Source: Lepraria neglecta (taxonomy: Eukaryota; Ascomycota; Lecanoromycetes; Lecanorales; Stereocaulaceae). Taken from it: 64,000 bases of DNA. Shown piece by piece: positions 48,107-58,872 of the stretch (positions within the stretch are counted from its first letter, which is position 1; each line of letters opens with the position of its first letter). The translations under genes and the position numbers were made by a program. The stretch spans positions 937,501 through 1,001,500 of the forward strand of contig CM065646.1 of the NCBI GenBank assembly GCA_033220425.1, written 5' to 3'. The notes under the pieces are model-generated. The model was not told the origin of the DNA and did not search any database. It saw only the letters and a program-made list of their open reading frames with translations.

Positions 48107-48427
48107 TCTTCCCTTTCCCTTTTCTTCTCCTTTTCCCTCTTCTTCTCTTTTTCTCTTTTTCTCTCCCTTTCCCTTTTCTTTTCTCTCTCCTTTTTCTTCT
48201 CCCTTTCCTTTTCCTTCTCTCTTTTCCTTTCCTTCTCCTTTTCCCTCTTCATCTCTTTTTCTCTTTTTCTCTCCCTTTCCCTTTTCTTCTCCTTTTCCCT
48301 CTTCTTCTATTTTTCTCTTTTTCTCTCCCTTGGCCTTTTCTTTTCTCTCTCCTTTTTCTTCTCCCTCTCTCTTTCCCTTTCCCTTTCCCTCTTCTCCTCC
48401 CTCTCTCTCTCCCTTTCCCTTTCTTTT
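48107..48427. repeat. polypyrimidine (CT) low-complexity tract
   Basis: About 320 bp of almost pure pyrimidine on the plus strand, made from units such as TTTTCTCTCCCTTTCC, with scattered A or G. It creates spurious Lys/Glu/Arg-rich frames on the minus strand and Ser/Phe/Leu-rich ones on the plus strand. Such mirror-like tracts can form triplex (H-DNA) structures. Confidence 0.95.
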
Positions 48428-48531
48428 CTTATCTGCCGCCGCGCCCTCTGATGTCTTTCTCTTCCCCTTAACGTTTCATTTGAGCTTTCCCACAAGATGT
48501 TCGTTGAGCTTGCCATTGAGGGTTCCCATGA

Positions 48532-48618
48532 GCTATCATCCGTGTAGTTATCATCCGTGTAGCTATCGTCCGTGAAGCTATCATCCGTGAAGCTATCATC
48601 CGTGAAGCTATCCGTGAA
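48532..48618. repeat. 15-bp minisatellite
   Basis: Five tandem copies of CTATCATCCGTGAAG-like units (variants end TGTAG), followed by a 12-bp partial copy. In the minus strand each unit reads (S/N)(F/Y)TDD within a longer open frame (48307-48774). Confidence 0.95.
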
Positions 48619-50222
48619 GCTATTCGTTGACCTCTCTCGTTCTCTCTCTCTCTTCCTCTCCCTCTTGCTTTTCCTTTTCATCCTATCCGTTTCCCTCGGC
48701 TGCCGTTCTCTCCGGAGCCCGAGCAAGTCTGTCAGATGCAGCGCGGCGTTGACCCAAAAACTCACCATAGCCAATCGATTAAATTGGGATAGATGGAATC
48801 TGCAGGTTGAAAATTGCGCAACGAGATTGCGATGTTCAAGTAAGAAGCGCTTTCATGGTCAACCATATAGTAATTTGAAAAGTAGACGTAAGGACACAGT
48901 GGACGATATTTCAACATTTATAGCATACTGGCCCGACTGCCGGTAGACCGATACTTGAAACTTCAATGAGGCTGAAAGGTCTCGGCTTGACGCGTCAAAT
49001 CTATCTATTTCTCCTTTTGGTCTAGAAAGTCAAGGATTGATAGCAGCATTTTACACCTTTCAGGCCTATGCCCGACAATTCGCCCTCGGCTTTTCACTTT
49101 CTGCTTCCTAATCTCAGACAATTCATTCCCCGAATTTGGGGTCCACCGTATACGTATAATCTGGCCTCACGGTCATTCTTCAAACAAAGATTGGAAGAAC
49201 CGGAGCGCTAATTTGTGTTTGACCGAGCCAATGACAACGTAATGGAACTCAGCGGGTTGGTTGACATTGCTACACACGTCAACAGCGGCGGTTAGCAAAC
49301 ACATGTCATTTGTTACCGTATAGAGCTCTGGCTGCTGATATGCAATTTGCCTGCTCAGTGCCGTTGCTTGTGTTTTGCATTGTGACTGAATTAGCATAGA
49401 AGTACCGTAAGGCTAGCCGCCAAGAGAAGAGATGATGCAAGCTTCGTCTGGGTCTCGTCCCTTCAACCGACGACGTGCTCCTTTTCAAGATACAGCCATC
49501 GCGAAATAACTGAAACTGGCCCCCAAGTCGCGCTCAAGAGACCGAACCATGGAGGCCACCCTCTGATGAAACAAATGGGAAACACGTGTTTCCGCTGTCC
49601 GGGTTGCAATATATCAATCAATGCCCACATCGATTCATCCAACACGTTCCAACAACACACATCTATTAGTGTCAGGTAGACAACCCTCACACGTTCGGCT
49701 CCATCCGTCGCCAAAGGCCATATCCGTCAGCTATGGTGTAGAGCATACATGAGTGGTCGAGAAGAAGGCAGCTGGCTATGTCAGATAACAGCCCCTATGC
49801 ATGTCTGCCTTTAAGTGTGATTTTGAGTCTCGATTGCACTTGGTGTTCAGACGGTGGTAGGCTCAGGCTGGCCTTGCACTACTATTCAACAACTGAGTAC
49901 ATAAGATTCTCGCGTTTTGAGTAATGGTTCGCCCTTTACACGAAGGACATTTCATGACGCGTTGTGTCTTAATTGCGTAGAAGGATGGTGGGCGTGGTTT
50001 AGCATTGGTTATACAGAAATACTCAGAACCTGGTATCTGCCTTTGGGCGGCTAATTTCCATGTTCTTGCTCTCGTTTAGTTGCATAGCCTTGTCGGAAAA
50101 ACTTATAAATTCATGGTTCAGCCTTGCACGAACACGCATGTCTTTCCTTAAATTCCAATTATCTTCCATCGAAGCGTTTGAAGCAGCCGATTATCTTCCA
50201 TTTTGCCCTTTGTCTTTTTAAA

Positions 50223-51206
50223 ATGTCGAACGGTACCATGCCCATTGTGGGTCCGACTAATCTTACCGATTGTAGGTTTCGTGGAAATTCTGACATGTAC
50301 GGCCTTGGTATCCGCATCGGATTTTATCTGCAATGGTACAGCTCAATCATAGCTTCCATACCAATATATACTCCAAGATCGGGATTATCGGTGCTGGCTC
50401 CAGGGGATTCCAAATACTTTATCTTCTCTAATATCATCTTCACTGTCGCCACCTCCCTAGCGCTTCTCATCGAGGCTCAGACTTTGGGTATAGCTGAGAT
50501 CTATATCATCAGCTTACTCATATTTGGCTACATCTATTACATTGTTCTATCCCAAATCACACGAATCCTTAGGCGCTGCAATCCGCATTGGAGCCCAAGC
50601 GGTAGCAAGCAACCAGGACCCATCTATGTTCGGCTCACGTCCCTGTTTCTGTCGGCTATTTCAGGCATCGAGCTTTGGTTTTGGGGCGGCCGGGTTCGAC
50701 ATTCCAGCCCCACAAGTGGCAATTGTAAGGCTTTTGGATTCGGTTTTAAGAAAGTCAACCTCGAAGACAACGGATTCATCGCTTTCAATATTATATACTC
50801 AGCATTTCTTTTGATTTGGTCCGTCTTCAGTTTCTGGGCATCATTGGATCCCCGCTTTTCGGCTTCAAAGCAGTCGGAGGCGAGCTTACTCAATTCATCA
50901 CAAAGGTACGCAGAACTACTCTACACCTTTTCCAATAATAAAATAACAAGATGCAGAGGTTCGCGAAGGGAGACTACAAATGACGGAGGATATTTCGGTT
51001 TTGAGGTCCTTAGATCTACACTGAAACTTACATTCATGACCAATTTAGTTGTCGCCATAGAGCTAAGCATCACCTGGAACCAAATCACGGACGTCCATTG
51101 GCTATCGTCGGCGGGCCAAATGATTCCTTTCTTTCTCGGACTTGCGGCACTAATGCGAGTATTCTATGTTGCTTACACGAAAACACCCTCGACACCTCAT
51201 CACTGA
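50223..51206 (+). CDS. seven-helix membrane protein, unknown function
   Basis: Single-exon gene, 327 residues from ATG 50223 (MSNGTMPIVGPTNLTDCRFR); an upstream in-frame start at 50124 is less likely. About six to seven hydrophobic segments are visible (IRIGFYLQWYSSIIASIPIY, FSNIIFTVATSLALLIEAQT, IYIISLLIFGYIYYIVLSQI, LTSLFLSAISGIELWFWGGR, NIIYSAFLLIWSVFSFWASL, LTFMTNLVVAIELSITWNQI and AGQMIPFFLGLAALMRVFYV). The D-x-RGNSDMYGLGIRIGFY-like opening recurs in fungal membrane proteins often of unknown function. No named family is assigned. Intact. Confidence 0.7.
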   Translation: MSNGTMPIVGPTNLTDCRFRGNSDMYGLGIRIGFYLQWYSSIIASIPIYTPRSGLSVLAPGDSKYFIFSNIIFTVATSLALLIEAQTLGIAEIYIISLLIFGYIYYIVLSQITRILRRCNPHWSPSGSKQPGPIYVRLTSLFLSAISGIELWFWGGRVRHSSPTSGNCKAFGFGFKKVNLEDNGFIAFNIIYSAFLLIWSVFSFWASLDPRFSASKQSEASLLNSSQRYAELLYTFSNNKITRCRGSRRETTNDGGYFGFEVLRSTLKLTFMTNLVVAIELSITWNQITDVHWLSSAGQMIPFFLGLAALMRVFYVAYTKTPSTPHH

Positions 51207-51579
51207 ATCTGGGTATTTTCTTCGGACCTTCCCGCTTTATGAAAAGGCACCATGTTTTCATCCTCAGGTTTGAGACTTCAACGGCGTCCAGACCAATATT
51301 CAATCTACTAGATTTCCTCACGATTACAATAGCTTAGAATTGATTACTGCGTCTTTTTTGGATCTCGCGCTATCACGTGATGGTTGAATGCTGGTCTGAA
51401 CCCTTCACTAGCTTGGACTAGTCGGGTTCGTGTTCATATAGACCATCAATTAGGGCGAAACCACACTCCATTTGGGGTATTGTTTCGGGCAGTAGTATTA
51501 GGGGAGAAATCATATCAAAAGAACAAAGACACAGTACCAGGGTGAGCTGAAAACGGGGGTTCTTATAAGGTGAGACCCC
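51207..51579. other. intergenic region
   Basis: No gene or repeat recognised. Confidence 0.4.
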
Positions 51580-51848
51580 TAGAAGGGTTCACCCCCACCG
51601 GCCAGCCGGCCAAACCCCCCAAGCGTTCACCTTGCTCTAACTCCACAGATACGAAGTTTGACAATATTATTTTGCGTATAGAATTGTGGATTTGGTACGT
51701 CTCTAAAAGGTTGGTACCCTTGTAGAGCTCTGCAAATTGTCGCTGCCTACGCCCCTAGGAGAGCCCTAGCGTTGTACCCCAGAGCGATAATTCCGGGCGG
51801 CAGCCCTACAAGGCTGGTCGGTTGGGGGTTGGAGGGTGAACCCTTCTA
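51580..51848. mobile_element. candidate MITE with inverted ends and TA flanks
   Basis: A perfect 15-bp inverted pair, TAGAAGGGTTCACCC (51580-51594) and its reverse complement (51834-51848), bounds a 269-bp GC-rich segment. Inside the arms, ACCGGCCAGCC on the left pairs with ACCGACCAGCC on the right after an offset, so the arms are longer and imperfect. The terminal TA on both sides fits a Tc1-mariner-type target duplication. It has no coding capacity. Confidence 0.6.
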
Positions 51849-52009
51849 CCCGAAACAGTACCCCAAAGGGGGACGATCATACTAGCATGACCGTTCAGCA
51901 GTTTAAGCCGAAAATTATCCTCAAATATAGCAGCACAAGGCTTTGCTAATCATCTGCACAGCTCATGTACGACGCCACGAGCATAGCCGAGGGCTATATA
52001 AACATGTAG

Positions 52010-52479
52010 ATGGGTGACTTCAGCGGCACCGTTGCACCCATCGAGGATGAGTCGGAAGGTCTCCAGCTCGCCTTGGACTTGTTGGCGCTTGGCTTCGCGC
52101 TCTTCGCCTCTCCAATATGGAACTCTGATCAGTCATGTTCTGCACTCGGCGATCACATCAGCAGTCCTATTTGATGATTTGAGCTCCTCCCAACTCTGAA
52201 AGCAGTCAACTTCCTGAAGCCAACAGTAGCACTCTCGGCACCCTCAAAGACTGGTCAACCCCGTCGTCTCCGACGGCATCACTATTGTCAAAGATATATC
52301 CATCTCCGGCACCACCATCAGTGCTCAGAACGACACAACAAATACAGGCAATCTTGTCAAGACATGGCACGAGACGCTCGACAACTATAACAATGACATC
52401 TTTGGCAAGATTTTAGGGGGCTATCGAATCCCTGTGGAAATTACCGATCAATACCTTCAGCCCGTTTCCGCATTTTAGG
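52010..52479 (+). other. decayed protein-coding remnant
   Basis: Protein-like frames with good codon texture survive in this stretch (for example ESEGLQLALDLLALGFALFA and SDGITIVKDISISGTTISAQ), but they do not form one gene. The family is not resolved; the helix-rich tail suggests the end of a secreted enzyme. It is broken. Confidence 0.35.
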
Positions 52480-52573
52480 TGCTAAAATACATGTGAGAAG
52501 GTCTTGTAAAACGACGTCGAAACAAGCTCGAATCAGACGCCTTCTCACCTGCACATAAACTATCCGCGTTGAC

Positions 52574-53203
52574 TTAAGCTGCGGCAACTTGTTCTCCCAC
52601 TATCTCTCCTTTATCAACTTTCTCGCCATGGTCCCCCGTCTCTCGTCGTCCTGGCTGTATCACATCAGCTGCCTCTTCCTGGGCCTCCTCGAATGTACGA
52701 CCCAATATCGCTCTCGCTTCACTTTCACGTTCGCGACTTGCTTCCAAGTCATGTGTTATCCTCGCGATCTGTAATTGCATCTTTATCCCCTCGATGAGCG
52801 TCCGACGGAAATGGGACTCGAGCAGAAGGATCGGATTGTTGTCCTGATCGTTGGCTTCCATGGCGGTGGAAGCGTTTTGTACGTCGCCACCTTCCTTCTG
52901 CGAGCGCTCGAAGGCTTCAAGAAGGTTCTTTATCAGTGGTAGCTTTTCGAGGAATTCGATTGGAGTTGGCCTGGGGACGAGAATACGCCCCTGCTCGTCC
53001 ATGCCAAGGGCGTTGGCGGCTCTATCGAGGCTGTCCTGGTGGCCCATGTCATCGGGTCCCCGTTCCTCTTTCTGCCAGTGGCGGAAAGGTTCTTGATGGC
53101 TGGTATGGTCATGATATTGGCTGAGAGGGACATTTTTGAAACGAATCTTTGGGGTGTCGGAAGAGTGATAGGTATGAAGAAGGGATAGAAGCTTCAAAAG
53201 CAT
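52574..53203 (-). pseudogene. RING-less, frameshifted copy of the RING gene next door
   Basis: A 209-codon frame is open here, but the protein clearly parallels the neighbour at 53739-54799 with the RING removed. Matches: PFRHWQKEERGP with AFLRWHEEEFEP; RILVPRPTPIEFLEKLPLIK with GPVPTPAAIAFIFSLPLINP; FRRTLIEGIKMQLQ with LRESLVEGIELQPR; and GEIVGEQVA with GEIVEGGEIVA. The true N-terminus (MTIPAIKNL at 53112, matching MAALKDL) is in another frame, so an early frameshift separates it from the rest. About 100 residues holding the zinc ligands are absent. It is either a pseudogene or a young gene that now starts at 53203. Confidence 0.7.
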
Positions 53204-53738
53204 GAGATTCCTATCCTTTGGAATCCCATGGCGTTGAATAGTGTTATGGGTCTAGAGTCTCTTTGTTCCAGTCCACAGAGACAAAGACACAGGGCAATTC
53301 CTTGCAAAACCGTTTTTGTCATATTCAATGGCATTGTAAACACTGTTCCCAACGAGGTCCCTTCGCCAGAGCTGAGTGGGTTGATCATAGCTTGCTTTTG
53401 CGTGGTGCTCTTACTCTCGCAGCTGCCATCTTCTGGTGAGGAACCACACCCACATACGAAAAAATGTTTGCTCAGCCTGTGCCAAGAGAAAATTGCCAGA
53501 AAGGATGAATTATGATGTATTGTGAAGCCCAAGATGTTTTTGGGGGCGGGGGGGAACAATCTGAATCAGGATGTCACCTTGCACGGTACACTAAATCGAC
53601 AAATTTTGGAGCAGGAGGTTGACCAATACCGGGATCAATAGGCGCACGAATCTGTCTTGCTAACAGGTGGCATATTATGATATCCTTTAGAAGCAAGCTC
53701 GTACCATGGGGAAATTCAACGGATCGACACTAGGCAAT

Positions 53739-54799
53739 CTACTCCTCCATCTTATCCTCTTCTTCCTCCTCGTTCGTTGTCTCAGCTTCTTCTACTGCAA
53801 CAATCTCTCCACCCTCGACTATCTCACCTTCCTCAATCTCGTCAACCTCCTCCTCCATCTCCCACGCATCCGATCCCTCAACTTCCACATCACCATCTTG
53901 CCAGACAATATCAAGAGCCCTCGCCATAGTATCTCTCGCCTCCCCATAATATCCCGCACTATTCCCCGCCTCCATCCTCAACTGCGTGTGTCTCGGCTGC
54001 AGTTCAATCCCCTCAACCAAACTCTCTCTCAAGTCGAATTCCATGAGGACTCGTGAAAATTCCGCGCTGATGGACGTCGGCGCAGCAAGCACCCGCTCTG
54101 CAATCTCCCTCTCAAGTTTGGCGCGCTCGTGCTCTAGCTCCACTAGCGCCTTATCCAGCCAGTAGCTCACGATGCTTATCCTGAACCTATCCAGTTGGGC
54201 TCTCTCGACGCTGTTAAGTCCCCGAGTATACGTTCCGAGTCCCCACTCGAGAACACCAAGACATTCCTGGAGCCCCTCGATGGTGTCCTCATCAGCAAAT
54301 TTCTTGAAGCAAACGGCGCGGCAGTAGGGGCACTACACCATTTCGTAGTCAGCTGTTCTCTTTGAAAACGGGTTGGAATTTTGACCCCGCAAGTGCTAGA
54401 AAGGGGAAGGAATAACTCAGAAAGGGTGCTTACAGTATTATTATTCATTCTCTGAAGCGGATTCAGCCATGCCTCTAGACATCGGTATCCTGTAGTATGG
54501 CCGCACTCCAGACGAGCTACCACCTCGAGTCTGTGATTTCCCGACCAGTCGTTCTCTACGTGCATCATTTCCCTGCAGATGTCACATTCTCGCCGGTCTT
54601 CTGGTAGCTCCCAGGGGTTGATCAATGGCAGTGAGAATATGAAAGCAATGGCAGCAGGCGTCGGGACTGGTCCGTCCTCCTGTATCTCAAGCTTCAGGAC
54701 GCGTGCAGCGTGACGTACGTTGGATTGGAGGGCGCTGGGCTCGAATTCTTCTTCGTGCCAGCGAAGGAAAGCCTCGACGAGGTCTTTGAGCGCTGCCAT
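53739..54799 (-). CDS. RING-finger protein with acidic tail
   Basis: Two exons: 54799 to about 54433, and about 54333 to 53739, joined ...LQRMNNNT|CPYCRAVCFKKFADEDTI. Start ATG 54799 (MAALKDLVEAFLRWHEEEFE). The RING ligands run CDICREMM ... LECGHTTGYRCLEAW ... CPYC, a plausible C3HC3-type set, so an E3 ubiquitin ligase role is inferred. After it comes a helical part (YWLDKALVELEHERAKLERE) and a very acidic tail (EVDEIEEGEIVEGGEIVAVE). The reading frame continues unbroken from the RING exon across 54176, so it is one gene rather than two. Confidence 0.75.
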
Positions 54800-55299
54800 C
54801 GTCTGAAAGTTGTGGAGATCGAGATTCCAAGGACTTGCAGTATGGGGAAAGTTGTTGATTACCTGACGAAAGGTGGAAATGATTGAAGGAGAGATGGAAG
54901 ATATGAAGGTATGAGATTTTATCATCATAGACAACCAAAGGGTGATGATAATGCTGTGGTCCTCGACAAAGAGCATTCTTATCCTCCAACACAATGCTCA
55001 TTGTGTAGCACAACCCAGCGTTGAAGTAGCCAATGGTGAAATTGCCTGTTATTCTTGCTAAGAGATCCTCTATCATCAAGATTTTCATTGTAAATGCTTA
55101 TCGGCAAGCTCTTGATGCCTGATTTCTGCTCGTTCTAGCAACGAAAGACTAGGCTCCCTGTGGCACCAGGCCGAAGGAGCACACGAGCTAGTTTGGCCAT
55201 ATCCAACAACCCAAATCGTCTTCTTAAGATGCCACGCCTACTCGTTCCAACACTCGGTTGCCAGTTCTTCATTTAAAGCACGCATTCCCAGGCGCAAGT
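54800..55299. other. intergenic region
   Basis: Upstream of the RING gene. No gene recognised. Confidence 0.4.
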
Positions 55300-56120
55300 C
55301 TATCGCCTAAGCGGTAACGAGGTAGGGTTCTCGAGGTCCTCCTTTGATGTTAGCCTTGTTGCCGTTCTCATCAACGCCTTCAGGATGATGATCACTTGCT
55401 GTATGCATCTCGTGTTCGTGTATTGAAGTGCTGCAGAGATACGTCCATAGACAGACGGAGAACATGGGTTCTCCTCCTGCGTATAGCGTCTGTTGCTGGG
55501 GAAAATCCAATGCTTGAACGAGGAGAGCTGGGCTAACTTTACAAGGTTGTCGAGACCGATGAATTCGCAAGCGACAATATCGAGGAGGCAAGAACGGCAA
55601 GTAGCGTTCACCTTGGTCTTGATGCGTCCAATCTCATCGCGAAATGTCTTGAGTTCGGTGGTGGGGTTATTAGCACATGATTGGGATTTTTGACGAGTTT
55701 TGTGGATGACTTACAGAGTTTTGGTAGCGGAGCTCGTTGTCTTGGTCACAGCATCCTCTTTATTGTGTAGGGCTCTCACGTTCGTAGCTGCTATCTCAAC
55801 AGCGTAGGCAGGGCGGGGACTCTGAGATTCAGAGCGGTCCAGTAGCAGAGATCGAGTATTATAAAACATGTCGAGAGGACATTGAACGTTTCTCGACATT
55901 CGAAATGTGGACATCAACCAGGAAAACAGGAAACAACGCAGATTAAGAGAATGAACAGAGCGCACACGAAGAGAGAGAGAGAGATACATACATGTAAAGA
56001 AGAGGAATCAAGCACGCTGCAAAAGTGAGAAGGATGAGCGGGGAAGATCCAGTTTCTACAAAGCATTTCAGAAGCTACAGTGGCCCAATCATTAGCGATG
56101 CAGCTAAGCAATCTCTCCAT
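55300..56120 (-). CDS. hypothetical small protein, multi-exon
   Basis: Best model, minus strand: an exon with SRNVQCPLDMFYNTRSLLLD and RPAYAVEIAATN, then a 47-nt intron (GTGAGA...CGAG), LRYQNS, an intron with GTAAGT, and TFRDEIGRIKTKVNATCRSC through IVACEFIGLDNLVKLAQLSS to the stop at 55300. A possible first exon starts at ATG 56120 (MERLLSCIANDWATVASEML) with a GTATGT donor. An overlapping frame (55307-55600) is also open, so the last exon's frame is not certain. I recognise no domain. Confidence 0.4.
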
Positions 56121-56230
56121 GCGGAGAAGGCCGGAAATACTTCGTTGTGAGTGCCTGTATTTAGGAAGAGTGCTCTGAAATTCATGAAAACCGTGTAGAG
56201 CAACACTATAGTTCTGGCACTTCTACAAGC

Positions 56231-57783
56231 TCATGCACTGAATCCAAAGGCAGCCTCCTCGATCCCTTCCAGGAATGGCCTCTCCTTCGTCAGCTCAGCG
56301 CTATTCTTCGATTCACCTAGCACTCCCCTCCCATTGCTTATGCCAACACCGCCGCTATTCTCTATCCCCTTGGGTTTGCCAGGCGAGCCAATCTCTATGA
56401 CGTCCTTGTCGAAGTAGCTCATGCACCGTTCTCGTTTTGGCCCTCTGCCCTTGCGGTGACGTTCGACAAGTGGACTGAGTTCTGCCAGCGTTCCGGCTAG
56501 TTGGTCTTCGTGGATGGTGAAGTCCTTGTCGGTGGAGGTAGCAGTCTTCAAGCCGCTGGTGGCTTGAGTGTCGACACGAGCTTTCTTTCGCTTCTGCGGA
56601 AGGCTGAAATGGCCTTGGGGTGTTAAAGGGTGAGCAAAGCGGAGAGTCGCTGTGGATTGAGGCAGTGGCTGCGTCCTGGGATTGCGGAAGCGAAGCGGTG
56701 TGCTTGGGAGGTCTAGAGGTGGGGAACGGGCGGGTGATGGCGAAGACTTGACGGGACTGAGATTCTCCTTGTTACTTGATGTAGTGGAGAAAGAACGAAG
56801 GCCTTGTAGTGGCTTGGATGCGGATGGTGTGACCGACCTTTGGCCAGGAATGATTGGGACTGCCGTGGGCGAGAGTCGAGCATTGTCCGTGGTGACGATT
56901 TCCTCTTCCTTATCGTGCAACTGGGGACTTGATGGTGGATTATTGCCGCTCGATGCCGGTATACCGGCTAGCCAGGAGTCGATATTAGCACTTTGAGCTG
57001 CATTGATATTGAGTTTCGAGAAAGAGGTAACCCCGAGTATCCCATGGCTGGATTGGCTATTATTGCCGTCGGGGCCACACCCAGATGCTATGGGCGATGA
57101 CGGGGGCAATTTCCAGGTTTCGAAAATCGGGTACCGTATCTCTCCGGGAGTCTCCGGAGGATGGCTGTACGGCATGTACGGCGTTGTAAAGCCGCTGCTG
57201 ATGGGCTCTCTGGCGACGTTCTCGCCTGGCGATTGAAGCTCAACCCTGGGTGGGATCTGGCCATTGGCATGAACAGCGCTACCGAATCTGATGCCGCGAG
57301 CTTGCGAGAAGGGCTGGTTGCATCGCGTAATATTTGAGGATGGTTGGTAGGGATGTGACCGGAAACCTTGCAAGGTGGCTGATGCATCTCGAAAGATCGT
57401 CGACATCTTTTCGCCATGGCCGGGGCTTGCTAGAGAGCGTGATAAGTCTGGCAACGGTCTCCTCTTCTTAGCGCTGTTCGGTGTTGCCCTTTGAGGTGTT
57501 CTCCCGAATTTGGAGACTAGGTCGGCGGCGAGACTTTCATTGGGAACATGTTGAGCCGGCGGTGTAGCAGAATCCTTCGACAATGCAATCCCTCCTGTGT
57601 CCTCATTATCGGCTACCGTACCTATCAGCGACTCATGTCAGGCGTAAGCAACAATACGCTGGCTGATTACTTCTGGATGAAGGCACTCTGCGCACACATA
57701 CCGTTGTCAGCTATGTGTGCCTCATCACGCAAGGTGTTCCTAGAATGGCGTGCAAGTGGTAAAGCGTGGGGATTGCAAGACAT
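56231..57783 (-). CDS. Ser/Pro-rich disordered protein
   Basis: Two exons, 57783-57702 (MSCNPHALPLARHSRNTLRD) and 57621-56231, joined by a GTATGT...TAG intron in frame, 490 residues. The first exon is short and easily missed; the long exon itself opens with a TTG, not an ATG, which supports this model. Most of the protein is disordered, with many S/T-P pairs (TPLRFRNPRTQPLP, LTPQGHFSLPQKRKKARVD). A bipartite-like basic patch (KRRPLPDLSR and KRKKARVD) suggests a nuclear protein and CDK-type phosphorylation is possible. No known domain was found. Confidence 0.65.
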
Positions 57784-58617
57784 CGCTCGTTGAGACGTGC
57801 CGATTTGATTGTGAATTTGCCTCAGAAGTTCCTTAAGGTTATGTTATGAAACGATAAGCGTTACGGAAATTAGAAGATTCTGTTTGACGTATGAAGTGGA
57901 AACGTTGCAATCTGATACGTATGCAAATGCTCCGATGGGAATGCTTCCGATGTCTGTGACGTTTAAGAGGTAGCATTGAAGGCTCGGTGTCGTTCGAGCT
58001 GTAGCAAGTCATGATTGCCCCTTCCGAAAAAAAAAACCAGTCAATTGCTAAAGCAGTATGCATCACCAACGAGAAAGGCATTTGCGACCTCTGGCGCAGA
58101 TAGCAAAGGAATATTTCGATCGTAAACAAACAACGAGCAGTCAAAATCTCACGGGGGTATGCATCGTTTCTCACAGGACCCCAACCGAATCCCGCCTCAC
58201 TCAGACCTTATCTCTGGAGGAGTGGGTACTTGCATATACTTCTGACGGCTTTGCTTCGGTCACCTAAAGGCACCGAATGTGGCAAGAATCCCACGCGAAC
58301 CTTGCCAGGGATGGTAGCGAGAAACGTGGTTTCGTGTTCAGCTGACTGTCTCGACTGTGCCATGAATCCATGACGCTACATGAAAATGCATCCTACCGAT
58401 GTGGAATAGGTGAGAAGTTTGTTTGCAGATGGATCGACTACCAACATCCTTCAGAACTAGTTTTTACTGGACGAAGGATTCAGAGTGACAAATCGAGGCA
58501 CGACGGAGTCGAATCTAAAGTTGAGGCTATTCATCAAACGGTATCTGAAGCGACGCAAGGCTGTTGATGGTTTGAATGAGCTGGTTTCAGACGCAAACCG
58601 GTCCAACTACGAATGTT
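57784..58617. other. intergenic region with a partial MITE-like piece
   Basis: No gene recognised. At 58595-58613 there is a 19-nt copy of AAACCGGTCCAACTACGAA that recurs at 58820-58838 inside the neighbouring MITE-like element. Confidence 0.4.
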
Positions 58618-58872
58618 TAGTGGTTAGACGGTCTGGTTTGAAAGTCAAACCACCTAAACCATTAAAACCAGTAGTTACTAACGTTTCTGCGGGTAGCTCG
58701 AGTGTAGGGCTACTAGCCTTTTTAGGTAATACGCTAACCTAATATATACCAAAAATCTATTCCCTAGGTTTTGGCGGTTTTGATGGTTCCAACCACCTAC
58801 CATATAAGTTAAACGGACTAAACCGGTCCAACTACGAAGGTCAAAAAGGCAAACCAACCATCTAAACCGCTA
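58618..58872. mobile_element. candidate MITE, TA-flanked
   Basis: About 255 bp including flanking TA dinucleotides. Left end reads TAGTGGTTAGACGGTCTGG and the right end, reverse-complemented, reads TAGCGGTTTAGATGGTTGG, an imperfect inverted pair. A short perfect palindrome (GGTTTGAAAGTCAAACC, 58635-58651) lies inside the left arm. It has no coding capacity. TA flanks fit a Tc1-mariner-type MITE. A 19-nt piece of its right side is repeated just outside its left end, as if a second partial copy were next to it. Confidence 0.55.

Larger units (their letters stand above)
45007..50222. other. gene-poor, simple-repeat-rich region
   Basis: Five kilobases without an assignable gene. It contains short unassigned frames (45272-45457, 45859-46047, about 46900-47073, 47486-47962, 49463-49714), a long CT tract and a 15-bp minisatellite listed separately. 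The protein-like scraps hint at decayed genes. Confidence 0.4.

Noticed and set aside
48019-48774. Lys/Glu/Arg-rich open frames on the minus strand
   Set aside because: They come from the CT tract and minisatellite; low complexity without a plausible gene structure.
53739-54170. Separate 143-residue acidic gene
   Set aside because: The frame continues upstream without a break into the RING exon, so it is the tail of that gene.
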